From assembly GCA_004335635.1 (NCBI GenBank), contig QAXH01006596.1:33855-45040 (forward strand): a stretch of 11,186 nucleotides of DNA. The letters are read 5' to 3'. A model generated the notes under the pieces. It was not told where the DNA came from, did not search any database, and worked only from the letters and a program-made list of their open reading frames with translations. Positions 1-9,860 of this stretch are shown here, piece by piece. A program made the translations under genes and the position numbers. Positions within the stretch are counted from its first letter, which is position 1; every line of letters starts with the position of its first letter. The stretch comes from Chloromonas sp. AAM2 (lineage: Eukaryota; Chlorophyta; Chlorophyceae; Chlamydomonadales; Chlamydomonadaceae).

Positions 1-737
1 GGGGTGAACATCGCGTGTTGTGGTAGACGGTGCACTGCCACTTCTGGGACAGCAAACCCTGATTAGACAGGAACTCTACTCCAGACATGTGTGAGACTTG
101 CCTGTGCCTGCTAAGTGGGGTGCCTAAGAGTGATGGGGTGCGCCTTTTCATGTGAGATATGTGCTACTCCCTTCTGTTGCGAGAATGGCTGCCCGTACAC
201 ATGCATACCAGGCTGACAGGCTGTAGTGCTCGCTTCCCAGCTCTCCATGCTCTTACATGCAAAGGCAAAAGGTGTCAAGCGGAATGATTGTACTGCTATA
301 CAAGAGAAAGCAAGGGGAAGAAGAAACGTCCGAGCATGGGCCTGTGCCCACAATGCGGCATGCAGCTCCAAGTACCCCCGCACATCGGGCACACGCACAG
401 GGGTGCACTGGCACTTCCGCGCAGCTCTCCTGATAACTGAAGCATGCTGTCATTTGTCGTTATCTTCTGGTAATACACGCACTAGCCTTCCCTTACAAAT
501 GAAAGGGGGCAAACGCTTGCGATTGGACTGAGCACCAACAGTGTTGCGAGGTACTGTCACAATGCTCTCCCAGCCGCCAACGGTGCGCCCATGTTCCAGC
601 AGACACAGCCCAAAGCGATGCACGCAGGCAAGGTGGCAATACATGATCCAGAAGCTCTCGTCTGGCAAGTCCACTGCGCAAAATCTACACAAACTTGACT
701 GTCAAAAGCGGAGAAAATAGGGAAGAGAGAGTTGTGC

Positions 738-761
738 TTACAACTGTCCTTACAACTGTCC
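738..761. repeat. Perfect 12-bp tandem duplication
   Basis: TTACAACTGTCC occurs twice back to back. It is a minor simple duplication in a stretch where I see no gene. Confidence 0.5.
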
Positions 762-2911
762 AGTCTGCCCATAGCCAGCCTTGTTGCCAGGCATGGGAAT
801 GACCATCTTAGGCCCTGCAACATGTCGCACAGATGTAAACCATCCACGAAAGTGCTAGATATCAAGGTGCATTGCTGCTTGCCTGCCATGCGTCCACACA
901 ACGTCATTCTCCTAAACCCTGTCTTGTTTCCTGCACGAGGAATCAGCACCAGCCCTGGCCTATGCAGCGTGTTGTGCTAACGCTGCTGCTGAGCCATGCT
1001 CACACTGACAGCTCTCGTGCTGCTTTGCGTTCTTCAAAGGTCAGCGAGGCCTGGTTTTCAAAGGAGCATAGAAATCCACAAGCCGGCCCGAATGCCCGTT
1101 GGCAACCACACATAGCTCTAATCCACAAGCAGCGTTTCATACTGCAGCCGCCATGCTATGGCACAGCCTCCTGTCTGCCCCGTGCAGCCTGGAAACCCTC
1201 ACACTTGCCTGGCACCGAAGGGATGCTCAGCACAAAGACCCCGCACGTCATTCAACAAGGACTTGAGAACGTGCCAATCTCTGTGAACCGGTTCGACGGC
1301 TGGTCGAGTATCCATAAAACTCGATCAACTGATGGACACCAATCGTCCCATGCTGTGTCCTGCGCCACTCCCCCTTGACAGCAGGGCCAGGATTCAGACG
1401 CGACCTTGCCAATGCAGGTGGGAACGGGATGTCAGAAAGAAACACATTTCTTCTAAAGCGCATGCACATGCCACTTGCAAGTCGCCTTGCCGCACACATG
1501 GAATCTTGCTGCTTGCCAACAAGCCAACAAGCAGAGAAGCCGCAACTTGCAATACCATACATTCCACACAGCGACAGTCCAACAGCTGTGGAGGCTCTAC
1601 TGATTAAGCACTTGCTTGTAACGTCTTTAGAACAGCGGATCGCCAGCAAAAGAGCTAGCAATTTATTAACAATTGGCACACCACCCAGCAAAACAGGGTA
1701 CAAGAAGAACGGCAACATTTACGTAGAAGAAGAGTTCAAGAAGCGAAAGAAACGATTAAAATAAGAAAACAGTTTAAACCCAAGAGGAAATGGCCGTCTG
1801 AAGTTACAGGCCAAACGTAAGACTTATTTACAAAGAGTGTATCTCTTAGTGTATCAGTCAGCTACCTTGCCACTCTTACGAACGTGATGCACACATAAGG
1901 TGACCGGGCCATGCTGGGGTGATTGAAAGCAGGCTCTGTGACAGTGAGAGCGCGGCACCACACAGGCTTGTTGTGTCATTTACATGCGTCATCTTTTGTC
2001 AGCGAACAAAATCGAGATTCCGCGAAAGAAGAACAAACCCTGAATTCAAATAAAAAGCCCCTTGCGAAGGAAAATTGGGAGGAAGATATGCATAATGAGA
2101 AATTCGTGCGGAGGGCGCCTGAGCTCCCCACTGCCCTTGTCACCTATCAGACCAACAAACAGCCAAGGTCGCAGGGTGGGGTCTGGTGGAACATCAACGT
2201 ATTGAAGACCAGCATTCTTGGTTGGTGTGCCACTCTCTCATCACATCACACATTCTCACACATCATCATGCATACCGCCTGCAAGCCCTCCCAGACTAGA
2301 GCGGCCGCAGTTCTGGGACAATTCCTGTGAATAGGTTCCTTTTGTTTTTTGCATTCTGCTGCACAGGCAAAAGCATGCAGTACTGCACTCTGAGCCGCTG
2401 AACCAAGATGCATATCTCCTCCTACATGTGGCGCAGATACGTGCCTTGGCAAGACAAATGCAAGCTTCCCAGGCTTTCATGGCGGCCAGATACTTGCGGT
2501 AGTTGCGTGAGAGTACTTGAGTGTGCTTGCTGAAGTTTATGCAACATTGCAGGTTGCCTGCTTGGCGTGTCGGTAAAAGCGGATGGAATGGTTAATGCGA
2601 CTGGCATGACAAAGCCCAGGGAGTGTCATTGTCTGGCCTTGGATGACCAGGCAAACAATCACCAGAACGTGCAGACATGGCTCTTCTTCCATCACTCTGG
2701 CATTGCGGAAATGATCGCGCATTTGATCGCACCTTCCAGGATTGGGGTGTGAATCGTGAGTGAACCCGGCAAGCCGAATGCAATACACAGCCCGTGTGCC
2801 AAGACACTCCACTGGACGCACAAGCAAGGCACGCGGCTCCGGGCGCGCATCTCTAGGCATGCAGTGTTGGGTGCTCCATTACCAGCAGCTGCCCTTGTCC
2901 TATTCCCAGAG

Positions 2912-2933
2912 CCAAACCCAAACCCTAAACCTG
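2912..2933. repeat. Short telomere-like CCCTAAA tract
   Basis: The plus strand reads AAACCCAAACCCTAAACC, close to the plant-type CCCTAAA telomere unit. It is about 20 bases long and lies in the apparently gene-free left part of the window. It is too short to say whether it is an interstitial telomeric remnant, a telo-box or chance. Confidence 0.3.
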
Positions 2934-3160
2934 AAAGCAGATGTTGCGCTCTTTGCAAATGTCACATTTGCGACTGCAGCGCTAACCAAATAACAGTCAC
3001 CCTGGGTTTGCACGTTATTTGGGAGTGCCTTTCGCGCTCAAGCTTCACGAATTTTCAGGACTACATGAAGTTGCAACCACACAGGACAGGCGCCATGCTA
3101 TCAGCACAGGACTCGCTCCGGCAGCTGTGCACGCGTTGCCATAATCACCATCTGAGACTG

Positions 3161-3250
3161 TCAAGCCTAACTGCCAAGCCAAAATGTCAAGCCGAAGCGT
3201 CAAGCCGAACTGTCCAAGCCGAACTGTCCAAGCCGAACTATCAAGCCGAG
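3161..3250. repeat. Tandem repeat of a 13-14 bp unit, about 6.5 copies
   Basis: The unit is close to TCAAGCCGAACTG. It is repeated head to tail about six and a half times, with diverged copies at the left end and nearly identical copies in the middle (about 3190-3240). It lies some 210 bases beyond the stop codon of the U2AF65-like gene, either in its 3' untranslated region or in the flank. It gives open frames of repeated Lys/Pro/Ser/Glu-type residues that I regard as by-products. Confidence 0.75.
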
Positions 3251-3459
3251 AAGTACACGCATTTCCACTACGGCCCCACTCCCTGGCTCCTTATGATTGC
3301 GAGCACATGACAGTAATGGCAGTGGCAGTTTGCAACGCCTGTCACAACATGCATGACCTGCAGCGCTTGCTGCTGAAGGGGTGATGATGAGTGATCTACT
3401 GTGGGACCCACATGTAGCTGCACACCACTGCTCAACCAACTGCCACTCAGCCCACCTCT

Positions 3460-6400
3460 CTAACCCTGCATCTGGCTTGAGCCAGGGCGGCCAGGCACAA
3501 GGCCGGCAGGAGAGGACCACGAGCCCGAGCCACCGCCGCTGAGTGCGCTGCCGTTCCGCATCTGGCTGCCGCTGCTGTGCTGCATCTTGCTGGTGCCCGA
3601 CCTGGGATTGAACACACGTACACGAAGATGTGCTCATAGACTTCTTCAGTCTTTGCAGGCCATGCAATGCATGCAGTACAGTGCAGTATGTTGCTTGGTG
3701 CCAGGCCTGGGAAGGCACACATATACACGTACAAACAATCTGCAGAAGAGGTGGACAGTGGAGCCGAGCCCTGTTTTCCCCCCGATAGGAGACCTCAGCC
3801 TTGGCGTCCCTGCCAGAACGCCTAATGCACGCCGTCGCCTTCACTGCCTTCTATAGGCTACGGGCCTACATCAACCTTACACCTCACACCTGCAGACAAT
3901 CTATTCTAGTACGCAGGTGGCAAGCCAGTGGTGAAACTGTACATGTAATAGTGACACACCTGTTGCCTGTGCCTGAGCCAGAGACAGGCAGCATGTGATC
4001 GACCGATGAGTGGAAGGAATGGTTGGGCGACTGCATGACCATTCCACCAGGCATCATCATGGCCCCCATGGCCTGGTTGATATGCATGGGGTGTGGCTGC
4101 GGCATGAAGGTCTGCATCATCTGTGGCTGCATGGTGGCCATGTGCTGCATGGAGGCGATGTGGCTGTCGTGTGACTGCGCCATGGGGCGAGCCATGCCTA
4201 GTGTCCCATAGGGCTGCTGGCCATGAGCAGCAGACATGCTAGGGCTCATCATCATGCCCATCTGTTGGGGAGCCATCATGTAGCTGGACAATCCTTGGCT
4301 CTGCAAAGCGGTGAGATGGTTATGTTTCAGTATCAATCCTACATGGTGATGGGTACATCTCTACATGTCAACATGCACAGCATTCACAACAGGCCATGCA
4401 GGCGTGAGGAAAGAATGAAGGCCAAGGAACAACACGGCAATTGAAACGGCTGCGCTACAGCAGTGTCACCTTTAAGTAGAGCTTCTACCCAAATGCACAT
4501 GATCATAAGAACGGGCAAGCCACCAATGGCTGGCTTGAACAGTCACACTCTGGCAAGAAGCGCTCACACTCCGAAATGCTCATCCATAGAAATAGCTTGA
4601 ATACTCCCACTCTGGCTTAAGCACGTGACTTTACCACTGCACGCACCTGGCCAGGTGCTGCCATTGACTGGTTGGTGATGCTCTTGCGTGCGACGGTGCC
4701 GGGGCCCATATGCAAGTTGAGGCCGGCCAGACCGGGGTTGGCGCCGCGCGCTCCGGGGCCCGTGTCGTCAAACGAGGACGGCTGACTCATGGGGGTGGGA
4801 ATCGGGGAGATGCCGGAGGAATCCTGTGATCACAACAAGCCAAGTTCCAGAGTGGGTGCCAGCAGTATCGGGAGTCACTTGCACGCAGCCTGGGTAGCTG
4901 CAACTAGTTCCAACTTGCTGTGTGCATGCACATGGCAACATGTAAAACACTGGCTCCCACAGGATAAGTCCTTGTTACATTGACACAGGGCCACTTTGCA
5001 GCCTGGTGTGAGCTGACTCAAGGCGTATGGGGTCCGCCGGCTGTTATTGCCAACTTGCTTACTCGGACAGTGACGGCTGTGTGGCCTGCCCTGCTGTCAA
5101 CTGCACACTATTGACACCTGCTTATCCACCAAGGGTCTCTCTGTCAGTCACGCACCTGAGGCCCCATGTTCGATCCCAGTGCCTGGCGTGCCCCGTCCGC
5201 CGCGCGCTTGACTGTGAGGGTCTTTGTGCCGGCGCGCTGCCCATTGAGCCCCGCGATGGCGCTGTCTGTCACGACCTCATCTACAAACTCACAGAAGGCG
5301 TAGCCCTGCAGGACACGATTGGCATGGCAGTGACCAACCCTTTGGCATGCTTTTCCGTGGCTAGTGCACTAGTGTCACTGGGTTCTCCTGCTCACCAAAA
5401 CCCAAAAGTCAGAAACTGAGATGGACGTCACTGGCTTCATGCAGCTTTGCAAGAATGAGAAGTGCAGATGTGTTGGATGACGCAGAGCAGGTGTCCTTGA
5501 CCTCGGTCGTCTGTTCATGAGCTACAGGTGCAGTGTGTGCAGAGGTCCACGTAGAGGCAGGTGCGTTGCCTGTTGATCGTTGTGTACCTTACTGTTGCCA
5601 GTTGCCTTGTCCATGACCAGGTTGAATGCCTTGATAGCGCCCCATGGCTCCAAGATCAAGCGCACTGCCTGTTCGGGCCACTCGCATGGCAAGCCACCCA
5701 CGAACAGCTTGTTGGGCGACTCTTCAGGCAACTGCACAAGCAGGCCGACATGCACACGGACATCAATGCAGGGGTAGTGCGTGCAGTACATTAATATGTG
5801 TTGCGTGCAGCAGGCATGGAAAATAGTTGCATTCTGTTGATGTCATGATAGGGATGTTTGCAACGCCAAGACTATCAACAGCTCAACTCACGGGCTTGGA
5901 TAGGTTGAGAAAGGAAACGTCCATTGTTGGGTCTGGTGTGATGGGTCCGAGCATCAGGGAGGTGGCCAGGTCGTAGTTAGAGGGGCGGCGAATCTACACA
6001 CATGATGGGCATGCAGCAGCAACAACAGGTTGGCTGCAAGGGCGGCACTTGAAGTATACTGCAACAGTGAGTGCTGATCCTAATCTTGAATTCACTTCAA
6101 TTCATAACAGGAAACGACTATTTGCAAACACCAGACACCAGACATCGTTGCTGATCAATACACGGAATTGCACCTTGAGAAATGTGTCCTTCCAGGCCAC
6201 GCCGTCCAGGCCCATGGCGTTGGATGCCTCTTCCACTGAGCGGAACTCAGCAAACGCAAAGTTGCGCTCCTGCACCCACGTCAGCAGCGCAGATCTGGTG
6301 ATCAGCACAGATGGTGCTATGCCTTGTTGAGACAGTGTTTGCTGTGCTTTACACTTTCCTTGCATAGTTTCGCTATGCGCCTGACAATTCTTTGTACAAG

Positions 6401-8310
6401 TTCGCCTGTCGTCTCATAATGGGTCGGGGCCTGACTGGTGCTCTCACAATGCTCTGTGAGGGTCGACCTATCATCTCCTGCTTGTGGGCTGCCGCTGTGG
6501 CTCTTACCCTTATGCCAGTTAGCTTGCTTTGTTCAACTGGCACCTGGTCAACCCTGCTGTCTCACCTGAGTTAGGTGGCATTGCAGGACAGCTGGCTCCG
6601 TGCCAACTTGGCCGCCGGTCTGCTGCATAAGCTCGTTCAAAAAGGCACACAGATCCTCCTGTGTCACACAAGCAAGGGCATGGCCATTTTGCTTTCATCG
6701 CAGGTTGGCTCGTGAGGCGGCCTCGACCAGAAATGAACATATTTAATCATAAAATCGTGCCTCTATAGAATTGGGATGTTTGTTGTTCTATGGCATTGGG
6801 CTCACCTCAGTGACAGTGGGTGGAAGATTCCCAATATAAAGGCGCTTGGCGTTCTGAATGGCCTTGGGGTTCATGTGCTGCACGCGCAAGTGCACGCTTG
6901 CCACCCATGACCGGTAGTGCTGCAGCTGCTTGCTGAGCCGAGTGGCATATGCATCTTTTCCCGTCAGTCCCTGGTCCATTGATGTTGCCTCCACTGCAGG
7001 AGGTTCACTCGAGGGCGGTGCATGTGGTGGTTCTTCGGTTGCTTCTTGCTCTTCTGGGGCTGCAACTTGTTCTTCTGCGGGTGCCACAAGTCAGATAAAC
7101 AGAGAAACTGAGCAAAACTGAGGCGGCAGCTGTGCATGTGCGGTATTCAGCTGTCGTCCTGCGGCGGTACACCATCAGTGTTACTTGGCTTGCTGGGAAG
7201 GAAACCTGTAGTGCGACATGCCACAACGACCAGCTGCGAAAGGATGGCACTGCCAGCAAACCCGCAGAACCATTGTAACTGCGGTTCGGAGCTGGAAGAT
7301 CATTGGTTAGCAAGCCTGAGCTCAGTGAATCAACGAAACATGCAACGATCCGAGAGCAGGGCTACATCTGACGGCGCCCAGACCGTTGTGCACGTCGGAC
7401 ACAAAACGACACGCCCACGCAAGTGTTAAAAGCAGATGTTAACGCGACGAACAGCAAGTACGAGTATGCTTGCCTCTCTGTTGTGCAACCTGAAAAGTCA
7501 AGTCGCTTATGCACCAATTCAACTCACCGGCTTGTGCCTCGTTCTCCTCAGCCTTTGAGACGTCTTCCTGGGAGGCGTTGGGAGCAAGCTGTTGCTCCTT
7601 GAGTTCAGACATTAGGCCATTCAGGTGGCAATCCAGACCTGCACAAACACTTATCCTTTTTTTCTCAGCAACACACAGAGAGCAGGTATTTGTCTTGAGT
7701 CTATGCCCTGGTAGAACACACAGCAACGTCCCTGCATTTTCTTCGTTCGCGCAACTACGGGCAGTTTCTTTGCGCACATGCCAACGGAGGGATGGGAACC
7801 CACTGACTGCAAGTGCCCGCTCTCGTGGCGCGAACGGCTGGGTTGATCTCGCGGTGTGCTGGTTGCTACTCACCTTCGTGGTTCATCATGACGGACCCAC
7901 GGCAAATTCCATAAGCCCCAAGGCCAGATGTGTCGGAAACATTTGTAGAGCGGCTTGTGATTAGCTTCATCACGTTCTGAGTTTCTGATCGCGCGCAAGG
8001 CAAGCTGACTGCGACGACTGCACCGGAACCTGGCCTCGTCTCGGAAAGCCACACAATGAGGTGTTGGGTTACACTTTGGTTGGCCGTTGCCCTTCAACAA
8101 TCTTTCCTAGAACATGCTTCTGATTCTGTAAGGAAAAGTGCTTGCTCGTCCCTCAACGGTTCCAGTTGCGGAATTCCTGCTTACGACGGTTGGGATTAGG
8201 TTAGGGTCGGCTTAGGGTTAGGTTTTGCCTTGTCCAACATGGCAATCAAGCTCACCTGCATAATTGTCTGGCTGCCATCCGCCGATCTCAGGTCGCAGGC
8301 CGCCGTTCAT
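3460..8310 (-). CDS. U2AF65: U2AF65-like splicing factor with RRM1 and RRM2 and a Met/Gln-rich tail, no UHM (11 exons)
   Basis: Exons on the minus strand: 8310-8256, 7638-7528, 7074-6806, 6658-6566, 6269-6174, 5993-5892, 5731-5588, 5305-5156, 4823-4647, 4300-3960, 3601-3460. All introns are GT..AG and all phases match, giving 1680 nt and 559 residues plus TAG. The start ATG (8310-8308) has an in-frame TGA 15 nt upstream. Residues 1-130 are acidic and Pro/Glu-rich, with no RS repeats. RRM1 is about 131-215 (RNP2 LYIGNL at 134-139, RNP1-like RNFAFAEF at 178-185, then LKIRRP). RRM2 is about 249-330 (RNP2 LFVGGL at 251-256, KAFNLVMDKATGNSKGYAF, then TDSAIAGLNG). These strings are typical of U2AF65, which binds the polypyrimidine tract at 3' splice sites in the nucleus. 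Residues 341-559 are low-complexity; 23 of the 113 residues 400-512 are Met. The family's usual third RRM (UHM, which binds SF1) is absent. The donor after RRM1 (GTGCAA) is weak. Exon calls are mine; a diverged paralogue rather than the main U2AF65 is possible. Confidence 0.85.
4533..4616. repeat. Imperfect 22-bp direct repeat in an intron
   Basis: Two copies (4533-4554 and 4595-4616) share GCTTGAA...CACTCTGGC with a few mismatches. Both lie inside the intron between the exons ending at 4647 and starting at 4300 of the U2AF65-like gene. No function is visible; a local duplication is the simplest reading. Confidence 0.4.
7874..7984 (-). other. Possible cassette exon or alternative first exon inside intron 1 of the U2AF65-like gene
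   Basis: A consensus donor (GTGAGT) sits just below 7874. The open frame before it ends in ATGATGAACCACGAAG, which is phase 1 and reads straight into the next exon (7638) as ..MMNHE-G-LDCHLNG. Two readings fit. With a weak acceptor (..GATCAG, exon starting 7984) this is a 111-nt phase 1-1 cassette exon that adds 37 residues without changing the frame, giving 596 residues. Otherwise it is an alternative first exon starting at the ATG at 7889, or at an in-frame ATG further upstream. Because exon 8310-8256 also ends in phase 1, it can splice directly to 7638 and skip this piece. I favour the skipped form for the main protein. Confidence 0.4.
8194..8225 (-). promoter_or_regulatory. Degenerate telomere-like / telo-box-like tract in the 5' part of intron 1
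   Basis: The plus strand carries four TTAGG(G) units in about 32 bases, interrupted by a short TCGGC. On the minus strand, the sense strand of the U2AF65-like gene, this reads as repeated CCTAA/CCCTAA about 30-60 bases after the first donor. In land plants, telo-box elements (AAACCCTAA-type) near the start or in the first intron of expression-machinery genes are known regulatory motifs. Whether that applies here is inference; it could also be a short interstitial telomeric remnant. Confidence 0.35.
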
Positions 8311-8317
8311 CGCATCA

Positions 8318-8425
8318 GTGATTGGTCATCACATAAAAGATCACCCAACACAGCACAACTGAGTGTCAGTCGCATTCAGTCTCATGTGCAATGGCAGTCA
8401 TGAGTGATATCATCGCAATTATAAT
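8318..8425 (-). promoter_or_regulatory. Candidate upstream region of the U2AF65-like gene (CCAAT-like and TATA-like boxes)
   Basis: Read on the minus strand, a GACCAATCAC motif lies about 10-18 bases before the predicted ATG. An AT-rich TTATAATT-like stretch lies about 105-115 bases before it (around 8416-8425). Such a TATA-like element would leave a leader of roughly 80 bases. Nothing else marks the transcription start, and an upstream non-coding exon cannot be excluded. These are short motifs that can occur by chance. Confidence 0.2.
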
Positions 8426-8464
8426 GGTACAATACAATACCTGCACACTCGGTGCTCTTGGTAA

Positions 8465-8760
8465 AGATTGTTTACACAACAACAACGTAGCACGCACAAC
8501 TGGCCCCAACATACTGTAGACACACTGAACCACAACAGACTGAAGGCAGATCTCCATCAAAGACTCGAGATAGCTTTCGACCACCACGAACCACTTGCTT
8601 CAGCAAGATGTTGTGCCTGTTGTGCAGGCCAGCCTGGTGCCCTTCCCACGCATCGACTTTGTGCTGTCGTCCCATGTGGCAACTCAACTCATCATCTACG
8701 TTTCGATGTCATCTGGGCTAGAATCGACGCCTGTGGTACCATGCGTGCACTGAAAAAGAG
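8465..8760 (+). CDS. Possible upstream exon of the TnpB/Fanzor-like gene (ends at a consensus donor)
   Basis: The frame is open from just after a TAA at 8462-8464 to a strong donor, AG|GTAAGG at 8760/8761. Read past the donor it would stop at once (AGG TAA). The last codons encode ..HHLRFDVIWARIDACGTMRALKK and end in phase 2. The exon at 10611 needs phase 2, and the join would read ..RALKK-R-VHKKAQEW. A phase match alone has a one-in-three chance. The part near 8650-8760 looks more protein-like than the start, so the true exon may begin at an acceptor within the frame. I see no proper ATG at the left end, and I do not recognise the domain. It runs divergently from the U2AF65-like gene, about 150 bases away from its start codon. 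Confidence 0.3.
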
Positions 8761-8809
8761 GTAAGGGGACATGAGGGACTGGGATCATAGGACCCAGGAT
8801 TTCAAGAGC

Positions 8810-8964
8810 AACAGGGCCAGGCCGGGGCGGTGGGCCAGGCCATTGCTTCCAGATTTACAGGAGTAACAGGGCCAGGCCATTGCTTCCAGGATTACAGGAG
8901 TAACAGGGCCAGGCCGGGGCCAGGGGCCAGGCCATTGCTTCCAGATTTACAGGAGTAACAAGGC
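8810..8964. repeat. GC-rich minisatellite, units of 55, 37 and 55 bp plus a partial copy
   Basis: Unit borders are 8810-8864, 8865-8901 and 8902-8956, with a partial fourth copy starting at 8957. Each unit runs from AACAGGGCCAGGCC to ACAGGAGT and contains CATTGCTTCCAG. The middle unit lacks an 18-base GGCC-rich insert present in the other two. The array lies just behind the donor at 8760, so it would sit in the intron of the plus-strand gene if that exon pairing is right. Confidence 0.85.
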
Positions 8965-9817
8965 TCGTGCAAGAACAGCAGATGAGGGGGCAGCATCTCG
9001 CTCGCTACGTGCCAGTTATTCTGCATCACCCTGTAACCTCTGGCAGCAGAGGTCGCATACCATCTAGCGTAGAAGCCACCAGTTGCCAGACACTTCAACA
9101 GCCTGTCAGCAGCTGGCTGTGCCAGTGCAACAACCTGTATTAGGGCACAGGGCACAGTCCATAACCATTACAGGCGTCATGGACGTCATAGAAGCACGTT
9201 AGATCACATCAGGCTAGCAGATGATGGGCTCCACTGAGATTGGGGCTGCTCCTTATGACGCCTCCTGAGACCTTGTGAGATGGAAAACCCATCGTGCCTT
9301 CGCTTGGGTCCAGACGAGCGGGCACCTGGTCGCTTGAGTGATCAAGAAAGTGGACAAGACTTGAGGGATCTGCAGCTGTTAGCGACTCTCTGAGGGGCGC
9401 ATGTTTGACCTAGCTGAATGAACTGGAGACCTTTCAGCACTTGCAGCGCTTGGCTTTTGCCCCTCACTGAACCTGCAAGACGATACTTCTGGATGGTCGC
9501 CTGAACGGGCCCAGCCGCTGTACACAGCCATGGCTTTATGGAGTGCCAGTCCTGCCTGAAAACCTGGCCCATTCCATGCAAACATGTTCGCGACCACAGA
9601 GCCACAGAGGTGCGTACGTCCACAGGAGGAAGGCGGAGAGATTCTACTCGAGCCCCTGACACTGGACGAGAACGGGTGGCGAGCTGCACATGTGGTCTGT
9701 TCCAAGGTGTCTGCACAAGACAGTACCCGTGGATGAGACTGGAACCAGACACTGTCAAGTGTCTCTGTTGCCGTTGCCCAGGTGTTTACAAGTTACAACA
9801 AGCTGCAGACAGCAGAG

Positions 9818-9860
9818 GCTTCAGCCAACCGGTCAAGCAGAGCTGCCTGCCAAACATGCT
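9818..9860 (+). repeat. Dispersed repeat, copy 1 (about 43 bp)
   Basis: This copy shares a 25-base identical core (9836-9860, containing GAGCTGCCTGCCAAACATG) and a similar left part starting GCTTCAGC with a second copy about 610 bases to the right (10427-10469), in the same orientation. It may be a piece of a larger dispersed element or an old segmental duplication. I could not extend the match outside these limits. Confidence 0.55.

Larger units (their letters stand above)
1..3160. other. Left flank with no gene that can be supported
   Basis: I see no recognisable protein domain, no chain of exons with matching splice phases and no RNA gene here. Short open frames are present on both strands, but none has family-like sequence. 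The most protein-like is at 1375-1764 on the plus strand, which ends in a Lys-rich stretch (YKKNGNIYVEEEFKKRKKRLK, less its last residue, within the last 21 codons) in locally AT-rich DNA; its upstream part looks random. The stretch probably holds the 3' flank of the U2AF65-like gene and intergenic or intronic DNA of a neighbour. By eye I find no TGTAA polyadenylation signal, the usual volvocalean signal, on the minus strand close behind the stop at 3460. Confidence 0.5.

Noticed and set aside
1375..1764. Plus-strand open frame ending in a Lys-rich stretch
   Set aside because: No recognisable family, overlapping frames of similar length on the other strand, and only the AT-rich end looks protein-like; kept as a remark in the left-flank entry.
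2250..3459. Search for a missing UHM (third RRM) downstream of the tail exons
   Set aside because: None of the minus-strand frames shows the acidic DDEEY-like helix or the expected RRM motifs, so I do not claim an alternative UHM form here.
3586..3611. tRNA-like 3' end on the minus strand (GTTCAATCC followed by ..GGGCACCA)
   Set aside because: No pairing T-stem, acceptor stem or other arms can be found, and the stretch is the acceptor and start of the last coding exon.
3884..3959. Reading straight on from the tail exon to a stop at 3884
   Set aside because: A GTGTGT donor at 3959 in phase 2 joins perfectly to the exon at 3601, whose Ser/Gly/Gln/Met composition continues the tail; the read-through residues look like intron translation. 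It remains possible as a retained-intron form.
5165..5178. B-box-like GTTCGATCCC on the plus strand
   Set aside because: It lies inside the RRM2 exon and no cloverleaf can be drawn around it.
8892..9155. Minus-strand open frame of 87 codons
   Set aside because: Its end is translated minisatellite and the rest has no recognisable domain.
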